Source: Hymenobacter puniceus
GTDB lineage: Bacteria > Bacteroidota > Bacteroidia > Cytophagales > Hymenobacteraceae
Reading direction: 5' to 3'
Assembly: GCF_014333525.1 (NCBI RefSeq)
Contig: NZ_JACSCX010000003.1
Location: 1 to 64,000, forward strand
DNA: 64,000 nt
Of the stretch, positions 51,353 to 60,005 are shown piece after piece (positions within the stretch are counted from its first letter, which is position 1; the number at the start of each line of letters is the position of its first letter). Under the pieces are notes generated by a model, which saw only the letters and a list, made by a program, of their open reading frames with translations, did not search any database and was not told where the DNA came from. The translations under genes were made by a program, and so were the position numbers.

Positions 51353-52483
51353 CTATTGCCACCACCGCACCTGCGGCAGCAAACCCGCGCCAGGTGTCAC
51401 GGGCTGACCTAATTCGGGCGTAGTGATGGGCAGCAGCAGGCGGCCGGCTTCGGCGGTGGCGCGGCGCACAGGCTCGTTCCAGGCATGGTTGGCTTCGGTG
51501 AAAGCTCCCCAGTGCACCGGCAGCAGCACCCGGCTCCGCACATCCAGCGTGGCCTGCACGGTCTGCTCAGGGCGCATATGAATCTGGGCCCACTGGTCGT
51601 CATACTGGCCACATTCCATCAAGGCCAGGTCGAAGGGGCCGTGCTGCTCACCAATGGCGCGGAAGTGCGGACCGTAGCCACCGTCGCCGCTGTAGAACAC
51701 GCGCTGCGTTCCGGCTTTCAGCACCCAGGAGCTCCAGGAAGTGGAATTGCGGTTGGTGAGGCCGCGGCCCGAAAAATGGCGTGCTGGCGTGCTGACAATG
51801 GTGAGGCCGCCGGGCAGCTGCACCGAGTCGTTCCAGTCCAACTCGTGCACGCGGGCCGGTGCCACACCCCAGGCCAGCAGGTGCGCGCCTACGCCCAGCG
51901 GCACGTAGAAGCCGGCCACCTTGTCACGCAGCTTCCGGATGGTTTCGTAGTCGAGGTGGTCGTAGTGGTCGTGCGAAATCAGCACCGCATCAATGGCCGG
52001 CAGCTGCTCGGCCGTGATGGCCAGGCTGGGGTTGTAGCGCTTGGGCGTGACGAGCGGCAGCGGGCCCATTTTCACGCTCAGCATGGGGTCGAAGAGAATG
52101 TTTTTGCCGGCTATTTCCACCAAGCTGGCCGAGTGCCCGAACCAGGTGGCGCGCAGCAGCCCGGCCGGCTTGCGCACGATACTGAGCGAATCGAGCGGGC
52201 GGGTGGGCAGCGGAGCGGGCGGCTGTACGTTGGCGGGCTTGCTCCCGAATACGAATTTCCACAGCGCCGAAAACGTGCTGCCGCCGGTCATCAGTTCAGT
52301 GGGCACCAAGTTGCGGAACTCGCCATCCATGTAGTGCCCCGACTGCGCAAAGGCAGCCTTTTGAGCTTTGGTGGGCGAGCCGCCCAGCTGCGGGCTCAGG
52401 TTGGCGAAGGCCACGCCCGCCACCAGCAGCAGCGCCACAATACTGGCGGTCAGCCGCCCAATCAGTTTCCAGGAAATACGCAT
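51353..52483 (-). CDS. MBL-fold hydrolase, NAPE-PLD/UlaG-like
   Basis: 376 residues. N-terminal membrane anchor (about 7-28). Metallo-beta-lactamase motif LISHDHYDHLDYETI (HxHxDH), then PARHFSGRG, FYSGDGGYG and a final HWGAF. This is the pattern of N-acylphosphatidylethanolamine phospholipase D-like proteins, so a phospholipid or related phosphodiester is a reasonable but unproven substrate. ATG at 52483 (MRISWKLIGR) is chosen; a TACCTTCG box is at 52563-52570. Confidence 0.85.
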   Translation of the reverse strand: MRISWKLIGRLTASIVALLLVAGVAFANLSPQLGGSPTKAQKAAFAQSGHYMDGEFRNLVPTELMTGGSTFSALWKFVFGSKPANVQPPAPLPTRPLDSLSIVRKPAGLLRATWFGHSASLVEIAGKNILFDPMLSVKMGPLPLVTPKRYNPSLAITAEQLPAIDAVLISHDHYDHLDYETIRKLRDKVAGFYVPLGVGAHLLAWGVAPARVHELDWNDSVQLPGGLTIVSTPARHFSGRGLTNRNSTSWSSWVLKAGTQRVFYSGDGGYGPHFRAIGEQHGPFDLALMECGQYDDQWAQIHMRPEQTVQATLDVRSRVLLPVHWGAFTEANHAWNEPVRRATAEAGRLLLPITTPELGQPVTPGAGLLPQVRWWQ

Positions 52484-52562
52484 ACGCACAGAATACGGGG
52501 AAGCGGCGCCCGTGGCCGCCAACTTGGTAGTCGGCCCAGACCGCTGGATACTTTAGCCGCCC

Positions 52563-52570
52563 CGAAGGTA
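52563..52570 (-). promoter_or_regulatory. -7 box for the MBL gene
   Basis: TACCTTCG on the minus strand, 79 nt before the ATG. Confidence 0.45.
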
Positions 52571-52642
52571 GTAGCGCGGGCCCGCACCGCCGTACCCGGT
52601 CAGGCACGGAAATACGCCGCAAAAACGCCAGATTGCCGGTCT

Positions 52643-52942
52643 ATGGCCAATACCACGTCGCAACATATTCTGCCCACGTCCGCCAATCTGCGGGGCTTTT
52701 GCCTGTTCGTCATCACGTCGCTGCACATCACCAACAGCGCCACCAGCAGCCTCATCGACGAGTTTACCTCGCTCATTGCGCTGCTGTTCGCCTTCTCGTG
52801 CCTGCTCTCGTTCCTCGCCATCCGAACTACCGACCGCGCCAAAGAGCAGCGGGCCGAGCGCCTCGCCGACTACCTGTTTCTGGCCGCGCTGGTAGGCATT
52901 GTGGGGATTATTCTGCTGCTGATTTTTCGGGTGATTCGGTAG
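52643..52942 (+). CDS. Small membrane protein, two helices
   Basis: 99 residues. Two membrane helices at about 41-60 (SLIALLFAFSCLLSFLAI) and 78-97 (LFLAALVGIVGIILLLIFRV), with a charged loop (RTTDRAKEQRAERLAD) between. No known motif. A very long overlapping frame upstream on the same strand is a shadow of the MBL gene. The next gene starts 5 nt after the stop. Confidence 0.7.
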   Translation: MANTTSQHILPTSANLRGFCLFVITSLHITNSATSSLIDEFTSLIALLFAFSCLLSFLAIRTTDRAKEQRAERLADYLFLAALVGIVGIILLLIFRVIR

Positions 52943-52947
52943 GTGAG

Positions 52948-53334
52948 ATGATAGATTCAACGAAACGTAAGCAGTTTTTGTCCGTTTTTCTAGCAGCCTT
53001 GGGCGCTGTCAGAATCATCTGGAACGAGATGCACGAGGATAAAATCTATGGGACTGTGCTGTATGCCGAAGACGACGATGAGGAACGGCAGGACTTTGTG
53101 TGGCACATGACAGAGGTGGCCGTACCATCAGAAAACGTCATGCGCCTCATTGAGTATCTGCGTGAAACCAAGCTGTTAGATGGGGACAAAATCATTATTC
53201 ATCCAATCAATGAGTTGGCGCTGCCTTGCCTCAAACTGTCAGAGCGCAAACAAGCCCTCGAAGAGTTGTTTGAGGTTGAGGTTAGAATGCTAGATAATGG
53301 GGAGGAATCGGACAGCTATTTTATTCACTGTTGA
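52948..53334 (+). CDS. Unknown 128-residue protein
   Basis: 128 residues, soluble, strongly acidic (EDDDEERQDF..., NGEESDSY), with a KIYGTVLYAEDDDEE start and a helical C-terminal half. It begins 5 nt after the small membrane protein, so they are probably cotranscribed. Its last 14 nt overlap the end of the convergent HEAT-like gene. I do not recognise the family. Confidence 0.72.
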   Translation: MIDSTKRKQFLSVFLAALGAVRIIWNEMHEDKIYGTVLYAEDDDEERQDFVWHMTEVAVPSENVMRLIEYLRETKLLDGDKIIIHPINELALPCLKLSERKQALEELFEVEVRMLDNGEESDSYFIHC

Positions 53335-54601
53335 GCAGCTCTCGAGTGTCTTCAAAGCTGTCGAAAACGATTTCCTCCCGGATTTCATCTGGCAAAACTC
53401 CGTTTTCAAGCAATGTTTCAACCACATCGCAGCGGTGGATACCGCAGTTCATCCGGTAGTAGATTAACCGCAAAGGATCCAGACAATGGCGAGTTTTATG
53501 CTTGCGGTAGATGCCGATGAAGCTAGTGGCTAAGTTCTCTATATCGTTTTCAGAGGTGGCTTGCCGGGCTAGTTGTACCAGAAGCTTATGGTCACCGGAG
53601 CGGTAGTGGTTGAGTAACAGATCAACATATAGATCAGGAGAAGCAGAAGTTGCCAAGGCTTGGAGGGCAAATTGCCGGATGGCAGGGGCTTTGAAAAACT
53701 GCAGAGCCTGAATGGCATCCTGTACGGGCCGGTCGTTACGGCGCGGGGGCTTTGCTGCTAGCCCCAGCAGGAGTTCGTAGCCGTGCAAATATTTCACGTG
53801 CCGAAATACCTGCAGATACTTGGCTTGGCGGGCGCTGTTGGTTTCCACCCGAAAAGCATCCGCCAGCTGCCGAACCTGTGTTTGTGTTAGCGCCTTGACA
53901 ATGCGCGGATTCAGGCGTTGCTTGTTTTTGTTGGTGATGCTTTGCCGGATGAACTCAAAGCCGCGGGCCGGTGGCTTCTGCACCTGCCGTTGCCGGGTTT
54001 CCTGCACGGCACTCAAGTAGCGGGCAATGTGAGCGTTGTGCTGCGCTGCCTTCGCCAGTTCGGCTTCTACCTGTACGTCGGGGTTCTCTTCCTGTGCGTA
54101 TTTCAGCAGCCATGTTTCTTCTGTTTCTTCCGGATCAGCAGCCAGCACTTGGCCGATTACCTCAGCGGCGCGCTTCATACCCTCCACGCCATCCAACAAA
54201 ACAGCTTCGTAGGTACCTGTGCAGGCATATTCTGGTAAAGCTCCCAATGCCAGTCGTTCGTAAAAAGCTGCCCGCGCCTCCGGGTGGCCGGCCTGGGCCA
54301 GCAGCCGGGCTATTTCGAATAGCTGGTCAAGACCATGGGTATCTTCCTGCTGCGCCACTAGTTTCCGCAGTATCTGGTTGATGAGTTGCTGCTTATTGGT
54401 GGAAAGATTGACTAACTCCACGATGTACATACCCCGGCCTCTTTCGCACTGTGGGTCGTAGGCGTAGTTCGTGACGGCCGCTTTGAGAATGTCGAGTGAG
54501 AAATTCACATGTGGGTAGTCGCGCATCAGCAGGTGGGCCCGGCCGGTACCGCGCCGGATAGCATCCCGGAAGAGGCGTTTAATCTGGATGGTTTTCTGCA
54601 T
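53321..54601 (-). CDS. Helical-repeat (HEAT-like) protein of unknown function
   Basis: 426 residues, nearly all helical, with repeated helix pairs from about 90 to 420 (for example QALQFFKAPAIRQFALQALATSASPDLYVDLLLNHY), as in HEAT/ARM repeat scaffolds. The basic, aromatic N-terminus (QIKRLFRDAIRRGTGRAHLLMRDYPHVNFSLDILKAAVTNYAYDPQ) looks conserved and may bind nucleic acid. Function is unknown. ATG at 54601 is chosen over a TTG two codons upstream. It overlaps the convergent gene by 14 nt. Confidence 0.75.
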   Translation of the reverse strand: MQKTIQIKRLFRDAIRRGTGRAHLLMRDYPHVNFSLDILKAAVTNYAYDPQCERGRGMYIVELVNLSTNKQQLINQILRKLVAQQEDTHGLDQLFEIARLLAQAGHPEARAAFYERLALGALPEYACTGTYEAVLLDGVEGMKRAAEVIGQVLAADPEETEETWLLKYAQEENPDVQVEAELAKAAQHNAHIARYLSAVQETRQRQVQKPPARGFEFIRQSITNKNKQRLNPRIVKALTQTQVRQLADAFRVETNSARQAKYLQVFRHVKYLHGYELLLGLAAKPPRRNDRPVQDAIQALQFFKAPAIRQFALQALATSASPDLYVDLLLNHYRSGDHKLLVQLARQATSENDIENLATSFIGIYRKHKTRHCLDPLRLIYYRMNCGIHRCDVVETLLENGVLPDEIREEIVFDSFEDTRELLNSE

Positions 54602-54656
54602 AAGCAACCGATAGGAATAATAAGGCGGTCAGCCAAAGTACGCCCTTCACGCTTCC

Positions 54657-54686
54657 CGACGCTTCATCCCCCTAATCCGACACTTC
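54657..54686 (+). promoter_or_regulatory. Paired 9-bp direct repeats upstream of the TonB receptor
   Basis: CGACGCTTC at 54657-54665 and CGACACTTC at 54678-54686, 21 bp apart (12-bp spacer). The second repeat ends 35 bp before the candidate -7 box at 54722. The same module with identical spacing lies at 57086-57115. LytTR regulators are known to bind pairs of 9-bp direct repeats one or two helical turns apart. Confidence 0.7.
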
Positions 54687-54721
54687 GGTAACGACAAGTT
54701 TCCTGGGCTGCGGCGGGTGCT

Positions 54722-54729
54722 CACTTTTG
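54722..54729 (+). promoter_or_regulatory. Candidate -7 box of the TonB receptor gene
   Basis: CACTTTTG, a weak match to TAnnTTTG (last four bases TTTG), 23 nt before the ATG. A weak box would fit an activator-dependent promoter. Confidence 0.45.
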
Positions 54730-54752
54730 AGCATCACTTCGCCGCTACCCCC

Positions 54753-56948
54753 ATGAAACGTCTGCTACTCGCGCTGCTGCTGCTCCTCGCCTCCGGCCTG
54801 CCTTTGCTGGCCCAGTCCGCCACCACGCTTTCCGGTACCGTCCGCGACGCGGCGGGGGGCGCGCTGCCGGGCGTGAACGTGTTTCTGCGCGGCACCTTCG
54901 ATGGCGCCAGCACTGATTCGGTGGGCGCGTTTCGCTTTGACACCCAACAGACCGGGGCGGCCGTGCTGGTGCTGAGCTTGCTGGGCTACCAGCCGCAGGA
55001 GTTGCCTGTGGCCCTCAACGGCCAACCTTTACGGTTGGCCCTGAAGATGAAAGGCACGCCACACGCGCTAGGCTCGGTGGTCGTGACGGCCGGTGCTTTC
55101 GAGGCCAGCGACGAGCACCGCAGCGCCGCCCTCAACACCCGCGACGTGCAAACCACCGCCGGCGCCCTCGCCGACGTGGCCGCGGCCCTCAACACGCTGC
55201 CCGGCACCACCAAAGTAGGGGAGGAAGGCCAGCTATTTGTGCGCGGCGGGGCTGCCAACGAAACCAAAGTGTACCTCGATGGGCTGCTGGTGCAGAACTT
55301 TTACGCCGGCTCGGTGCCCGCAGTGCCGGCCCGCGGGCGGTTTGCGCCCACGCTGTTTCGGGGCACGGTGTTCAGCACCGGCGGCTACTCGGCGCTGTAT
55401 GGGCAGGCGCTGTCGGGGGGGCTGCAGCTGAATTCCACCGATCTGGCCGCTGAAACGCAGACCGGCGTGTCAGTGTCGTCGGTGTTCGTGGGGGCCTCGC
55501 GCACCAAGCGCTGGGAGCGGACTTCGCTGGACTTCTCGGGAGACTACACCAACCTGACGCCCTACATGGGCTTGCTGCCACAGAACGTGGACTGGGTGCA
55601 GGCTCCGCGCGGCGGCAGCGGCTCCGTGAAGCTCAGCCACCGCACCGGCCAGGCCGGCATGTTGAAAGTGTACGGCACCTGGAGCGGGCAGCGCTTCGTC
55701 ATCGGGCAGCCCAGCCCGGAGGCTGCCGGCCGCCAGCAGATAGCGCTGCAAAACCATAACGCCTACCTCAATACCACCTTCCGCAGCCCGCTGCGCCACG
55801 GCTGGAGCATCCAGACCGGCGTGGCCCTGAGCCAGGACGACAAAGATTTGCGGCCCGATACATTGCGTTTGCGCACCTTGGAGCAGACCATAGTGGGCCG
55901 CGTGGTGCTTACCAACGACTCAGTGGGTACCCGCTGGAATCTGAAGCTGGGCATGGAAGGCGTGGGTCAGCGCGTCACGCAAACCTATCAGCCGCAGGCG
56001 GCCGAGCCGCTGCGCTACCAAAGCAGCTTCACGGAGCAGCGCACGGCCGCTTTCGTGGAAACCGACTTCCAACTAACGGACCGGCTGGCGGGCCGGGCCG
56101 GCGGCCGCGCCGAGTACTCGGCGCTGCTGGGGCTGGCCAATGTGGCGCCGCGCCTGGCGCTGGCCTACCAAACCACCGCGCACAGCTCCGTGTCGGGGGC
56201 GTACGGCCGCTTCTACCAGACGCCCGACAACGCGCTGCTGCTGGTGCAGCCGGCACTGCGCTTCGAGGAGGCCACCCACGCCGTACTCACCTACCAGTAC
56301 AACCACAACGGCCGCCTGCTGCAAACCGAAGCCTACCACAAAACCTACGCCCACCTCACCTGCTTCGACGGCCGTAACCCCCGCAACCCGGCTGCTTACT
56401 CCAACGACGGCACCGGCTACGCCCGCGGCCTCGACGTGCTGTGGCGCGACCGAAAAACGGTGAAAAACCTGGAATACTGGGTGAGCTACGGCCTGCTGGA
56501 TACCCGCCGCCAGTACCGCCAAGACCCCATACTGGCTGTCCCCTCGTTTGCCTCGCGCCATAATGTGTCGGTGGTGGGCAAGTATTGGGTGCCGAAGCTG
56601 AATACGCTCATTGGGGCCACCTGGAGTTACGGCAGCCCCCGCCGCTACCACAATCCCAACCAAGACGGCTACAACCAGGGCGTGCTGCCCACCTACCAGG
56701 ACCTGAGCCTGAACGCCAGCTACCTCACGCGCCTGTTTGGCCAGTTCACCATCGTGCACGTGTCGGCCTCCAACGTGCTGGCCCGCCCCAACGTCTTCGG
56801 CTACCGCTACGCCACCACGCCCGATGCTGCTACCGGCCAGTACCGGCGCGTGGCCGTCACGCCCACAGCCCCGCGCATGCTGTTCGTGGGCGTGTTCATC
56901 TCCATCAACAAGAAGAGCCCCGGCGACGTGAACGAGCGGCCGGAGTGA
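54753..56948 (+). CDS. TonB-dependent outer-membrane receptor
   Basis: 731 residues. Signal peptide about 1-21. CarboxypepD_reg-like domain at about 23-100 (LSGTVRDAAGGALPGVNVFLRGT, ending LSLLGYQPQELPV), then a plug domain (FVRGGAANETKVYLDGLLVQNF) and a 22-strand-type barrel ending in FVGVFISINKKS. There is no SusD partner, so it is not a typical Sus-type glycan importer; iron, cobalamin or a small ligand are options. ATG at 54753 is chosen for the signal peptide. It shares its promoter layout with the gene at 57192. Confidence 0.9.
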   Translation: MKRLLLALLLLLASGLPLLAQSATTLSGTVRDAAGGALPGVNVFLRGTFDGASTDSVGAFRFDTQQTGAAVLVLSLLGYQPQELPVALNGQPLRLALKMKGTPHALGSVVVTAGAFEASDEHRSAALNTRDVQTTAGALADVAAALNTLPGTTKVGEEGQLFVRGGAANETKVYLDGLLVQNFYAGSVPAVPARGRFAPTLFRGTVFSTGGYSALYGQALSGGLQLNSTDLAAETQTGVSVSSVFVGASRTKRWERTSLDFSGDYTNLTPYMGLLPQNVDWVQAPRGGSGSVKLSHRTGQAGMLKVYGTWSGQRFVIGQPSPEAAGRQQIALQNHNAYLNTTFRSPLRHGWSIQTGVALSQDDKDLRPDTLRLRTLEQTIVGRVVLTNDSVGTRWNLKLGMEGVGQRVTQTYQPQAAEPLRYQSSFTEQRTAAFVETDFQLTDRLAGRAGGRAEYSALLGLANVAPRLALAYQTTAHSSVSGAYGRFYQTPDNALLLVQPALRFEEATHAVLTYQYNHNGRLLQTEAYHKTYAHLTCFDGRNPRNPAAYSNDGTGYARGLDVLWRDRKTVKNLEYWVSYGLLDTRRQYRQDPILAVPSFASRHNVSVVGKYWVPKLNTLIGATWSYGSPRRYHNPNQDGYNQGVLPTYQDLSLNASYLTRLFGQFTIVHVSASNVLARPNVFGYRYATTPDAATGQYRRVAVTPTAPRMLFVGVFISINKKSPGDVNERPE

Positions 56949-57061
56949 CCTCACCCCCTAGCCCCCTCTCCAACTGATAGGGGGGACTAGCTCTAAAATT
57001 CAGTGCTGCAAAGTCGTCAGGCTCCCCCTTCTCCACGGGAGAAGGGGGCCGGGGGATGAGG
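56949..57061. repeat. CCTCACCCCC-type inverted repeat, family E
   Basis: Left arm 56949-56971 (CCTCACCCCCTAGCCCCC...) and right arm 57038-57061 (...GGGGGATGAGG) are imperfect complements; an inner CCCCTTCTCC-ACGGG-AGAAGGGG-like hairpin lies at 57024-57047. The element starts at the first base after the TonB receptor stop codon. Confidence 0.88.
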
Positions 57062-57085
57062 CGAATAGCGCTAGAAGTTCCCCAC

Positions 57086-57115
57086 CGACGCTTCATCCGC
57101 CAAATCCGACGCTTC
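57086..57115 (+). promoter_or_regulatory. Paired 9-bp direct repeats upstream of the periplasmic repeat protein
   Basis: CGACGCTTC at 57086-57094 and again, identical, at 57107-57115, 21 bp apart. The flanks (ATCCnCCnAATC between the repeats, GGTAAC and CAAGTTTC after) match the 54657 module, as does the 35-bp distance to the -7 box. Confidence 0.72.
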
Positions 57116-57150
57116 GGTAACAGCAAGTTTCAGGGCCGCCCCGGGCCGCC

Positions 57151-57158
57151 CACCTTTG
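57151..57158 (+). promoter_or_regulatory. Candidate -7 box of the periplasmic repeat protein gene
   Basis: CACCTTTG, one mismatch from TAnnTTTG, 33 nt before the ATG at 57192. Confidence 0.55.
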
Positions 57159-57191
57159 AATCACTCAATCACCACAAACCACTTTCCTGTC

Positions 57192-57896
57192 ATGAAAAAG
57201 TCGCTGTTCACCTTCGCCCTCGTTGCCGCTTCCTTCGCCGCCACTGCGCAAACGGCCCCGGCGCCGGCCGCTGCCAAGCCCGCGGCTACCGCTGCCGCCA
57301 CTAACGCCTACACCGACATGCTGACGGCCACCATCAAGGAGCTGATGAGCACCGGCGACATAGCCCAGCTCAAGCAGGCTGATGCCAAGCTGGAGCGCGC
57401 CGCGGCTGTCAACAGCAAAGACTGGCTGCCCCGCTACTACCAGGCCTACGCCCGCCTCATCGTTTGCTTCCAGAGCAAGGAAGACGGCGACACCAAAGAC
57501 AAGTACCTCGACCAGGCCGAAGCCGCGCTAGCCCAGGCCCGCAAGCTGGGTGGCGACGAGTCGGAACTGCTGGTGCTGCAGGCCTACATTTACCAAGCCC
57601 GCCTGGGCGTGTCGCCGATGATGCGCTCCATGAAGTACTCGGGCATGGTGACGGCCACGCTGGAGCAGGCCAAGAAAGCTAACGCCGCCAACCCACGCAT
57701 CTACCTGGTGCAGGCCAACAACGTGTACTACACGCCCGCCATGTTTGGGGGCGGCGCCGATGTAGCCAAGCCGCTGTATGAGGAAGCCAAAAAACGCTAC
57801 GCCGCCTTCACGCCGACCTCCGGCATGGCTCCTAACTGGGGCGAGCGGCAGCTGCTGGGCCGCCTGAAAGCCTACGAAACGGCCTCGGCCAAATAA
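57192..57896 (+). CDS. Periplasmic TPR-like protein
   Basis: 234 residues. Signal peptide about 1-19 (MKKSLFTFALVAASFAATAQ), an Ala/Pro-rich linker, then helical repeats that fit TPR (KQADAKLERAAAVNSKDWLPRYYQAYARL, YLDQAEAALAQARKLGGDESELLVLQAYIYQAR). It probably binds proteins in the periplasm. Its promoter matches that of the TonB receptor. ATG at 57192 is chosen for the signal peptide. Confidence 0.82.
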   Translation: MKKSLFTFALVAASFAATAQTAPAPAAAKPAATAAATNAYTDMLTATIKELMSTGDIAQLKQADAKLERAAAVNSKDWLPRYYQAYARLIVCFQSKEDGDTKDKYLDQAEAALAQARKLGGDESELLVLQAYIYQARLGVSPMMRSMKYSGMVTATLEQAKKANAANPRIYLVQANNVYYTPAMFGGGADVAKPLYEEAKKRYAAFTPTSGMAPNWGERQLLGRLKAYETASAK

Positions 57897-57910
57897 GCTT
57901 TGGTGTAGCT

Positions 57911-57950
57911 CCGCAGATAGTTGGCCCGTCCTTGTGCCGGCTATCTGCGG
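57911..57950 (+). terminator. Hairpin after the TPR-like gene
   Basis: CCGCAGATAG (57911-57920) pairs with CTATCTGCGG (57941-57950). There is no T-run, but the position is right for a terminator before the kinase gene. Confidence 0.6.
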
Positions 57951-58003
57951 GGCATGTGGTATCTTTTCGCTTGAACTATCGGCCCGTGGGGCTTCTCTGA
58001 ACT

Positions 58004-59125
58004 ATGCTGGAATCTGCTCTTGCCGCGCAGCAGAAAGCCGCCGCCGCGCCGCCGGCCAGCCGGCATTTTGCTAATCTGGGCCAGTATTATCCGCACCGCA
58101 AGTGGCAGCTGATGCTGGGGCTGATGCTGGCTATTTCGCTGGTGCTGACATTTTCGTTCTGCTCTGACTGCCCGATTCTGAGCGAGGATTTTCTGGTTAC
58201 CTTCGGCTACAACTTCTGCTATACTACCGGCCTGTGGCTGGCCAATGGCTACCCCAGCGAGTGGCTGAACCGCCGCGTGGATTGGACGGCGCACCCGCTG
58301 CGCCGCTTCCTGATTACGCTGCTGTTTTCGGTGGTGATGTCGCTGCTCGTTATTCTGCTTGTAACCGGCGGCTTTCTGGTGTTCTACCACCACCGGCCGC
58401 TTAGCTCACTCACCTGGCGGCCCTTTGTGATGCCACTGCTGATTACGGTGGTGGTGTCGCTGTTTATGCACAGCCGCTCGTTTCTGATGGGCTGGCGCGA
58501 GGCCGCCATCCGGGTGGAGCGGGTGGAAAAGGAAAACGCCGTGGCCCGCCTCGACTCGCTGCGCCGCCAGGTAGATCCACACTTCCTGTTCAACTCGCTG
58601 AACGCCCTGACTTCGCTCATCGAAGACCACGACCCGGTCCGCGCCACGCGCTTCGTGCGGCAGCTGGCCCAGGTCTACCGCTATGTGCTCGACTCGCAGG
58701 AGCAGGAAGTGGTGCCGCTGCGCGAGGAAATCCGGTTCGTGGAGTCCTACGTGTACCTGCAGCAAACCCGCCTCGGCGAGGGCCTGCAGGTGGACATAAG
58801 TTTGCCACCCGCCGCCGACCTGGACACGCTGCTGGTGCCCCCACTGGCCGTGCAGCTGCTGCTCGAAAACGCCCTTAAGCACAACGCCACCTCCCAGCGC
58901 GACCCGCTGCGCATCAGCATCACGCTGGACGCGGCAACCCGGCAGCTGGTGGTGCGCAACGCCCTGCGCCACCGCCGCGTGCCCGACGGCGAATCGACGG
59001 GCCTGGGCCTCACCAACCTGCAGGCCCGCTACGGCTTCCTTACCGGCCAGCCCGTCCGAATCGAGAAAACCGAAACCGAGTTCGTCGTGACGCTGCCGCT
59101 ACTGGCCTTGCAGTGCCTGACCTAG
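58004..59125 (+). CDS. LytS-type sensor histidine kinase
   Basis: 373 residues. Four membrane helices between about 35 and 158, then a His_kinase domain with DPHFLFNSLN (His193 is the phosphorylation site), ENALKHN (N box) and STGLGLTN (G box). No periplasmic sensor domain is visible, so it probably senses something in the membrane. It pairs with the LytTR regulator 94 nt downstream. The weak TATCTTTT at 57960 is a possible -7 box. Confidence 0.92.
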   Translation: MLESALAAQQKAAAAPPASRHFANLGQYYPHRKWQLMLGLMLAISLVLTFSFCSDCPILSEDFLVTFGYNFCYTTGLWLANGYPSEWLNRRVDWTAHPLRRFLITLLFSVVMSLLVILLVTGGFLVFYHHRPLSSLTWRPFVMPLLITVVVSLFMHSRSFLMGWREAAIRVERVEKENAVARLDSLRRQVDPHFLFNSLNALTSLIEDHDPVRATRFVRQLAQVYRYVLDSQEQEVVPLREEIRFVESYVYLQQTRLGEGLQVDISLPPAADLDTLLVPPLAVQLLLENALKHNATSQRDPLRISITLDAATRQLVVRNALRHRRVPDGESTGLGLTNLQARYGFLTGQPVRIEKTETEFVVTLPLLALQCLT

Positions 59126-59147
59126 ACAAAACGCTATCAGCAACAAT

Positions 59148-59169
59148 GAGACGCAAAGTATTGCGTCTC
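59148..59169. repeat. Small hairpin between kinase and regulator genes
   Basis: GAGACGCAA-AGTA-TTGCGTCTC, a perfect 9-bp stem. It may be a small dispersed repeat or an attenuator between the two genes. Confidence 0.7.
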
Positions 59170-59208
59170 TACACCGCTCACTACTGCTTAAAACGGGCTT
59201 CGTCTATT

Positions 59209-59216
59209 TACTTTCG
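59209..59216 (+). promoter_or_regulatory. Candidate -7 box 3 nt from the regulator ATG
   Basis: TACTTTCG, then CTT, then ATG at 59220. This would allow separate, leaderless expression of the regulator. Confidence 0.4.
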
Positions 59217-59219
59217 CTT

Positions 59220-60005
59220 ATGCTCACACCGCTACGCGCCCTCATCATCGAAGACGAGCCTTTGGCGGCCAACCGCCTGATCGGGCTTTTGAACAAGCAA
59301 CCCCAGCCCGTGGAGGTAGTGGGCACGGCCGAGTCGGTGGCGGAAGCGGAGGCGTTGCTGCGCACGGTGCAACCCGCGCCCGACGTGCTGTTTCTGGATA
59401 TTCATTTGGCCGACGGACTCAGTTTCGAGCTGTTCGAGCGGCTGGAAATCCGCAGCCCGGTGGTCTTCACCACCGCCTACGACAAGTACGCGCTGCGGGC
59501 TTTCAAAGTGAACAGCGTCGACTACCTGCTCAAGCCCATTGATGCCGACGAACTGACGGCCGCGCTAGCCAAGCTGCACCGCCAGCGGGAGGCCGCTACG
59601 CCGCAGTTTGATGCGGCGCTGCTGGCGCGGGTACTGCAGCAGGTTCAGCCTGCCAAGGAATACAAAACGCGCTTCGTGGTGCGTGTAGGGGAGCACCTCA
59701 AGGCCATTCCGGTCGAACAGATTGCCTACTTCGCCAGCCTGGAAAAAGTGACGCTGCTGCACACCCGCGAAGGCCGCCGGTTTGTGGTCGACTACACCCT
59801 GGAGCAGCTCGAAGGCATGCTTGATCCGCTGGAATTCTTTCGCCTCAACCGCGCTTACCTAGCCCACGCCGAAGCCATTCACGACATCATCCACTACACC
59901 AACTCCCGCCTGCAAACCGTCCTCAAGCCTGCCCCGCCCGACAACGACACCGTGCTGGTAAGCCGCGAAAAAGTAAGCACGTTCAAGGCCTGGCTGGATC
60001 GGTGA
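59220..60005 (+). CDS. LytTR response regulator (next to LytS-type kinase)
   Basis: 261 residues. Receiver domain (about 7-125) with acidic pair Glu11-Asp12, phospho-acceptor Asp60 in VLFLDIHL and Lys in LLKPIDADEL. LytTR DNA-binding domain from about 155 (RFVVRVGEHLKAIPVEQIAYFASLEKVTLLHT...). It should bind paired 9-bp direct repeats; the modules at 54657 and 57086 upstream are good candidates. The stop overlaps the start of the PAP2-like gene. Confidence 0.93.
   Translation: MLTPLRALIIEDEPLAANRLIGLLNKQPQPVEVVGTAESVAEAEALLRTVQPAPDVLFLDIHLADGLSFELFERLEIRSPVVFTTAYDKYALRAFKVNSVDYLLKPIDADELTAALAKLHRQREAATPQFDAALLARVLQQVQPAKEYKTRFVVRVGEHLKAIPVEQIAYFASLEKVTLLHTREGRRFVVDYTLEQLEGMLDPLEFFRLNRAYLAHAEAIHDIIHYTNSRLQTVLKPAPPDNDTVLVSREKVSTFKAWLDR

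Noticed and set aside
51485..52642. Very long + strand reading frame across the MBL gene
   Set aside because: It is the complement of a well-supported MBL hydrolase and has shadow composition; only its last 99 codons (52643-52942) look like a real small membrane protein.
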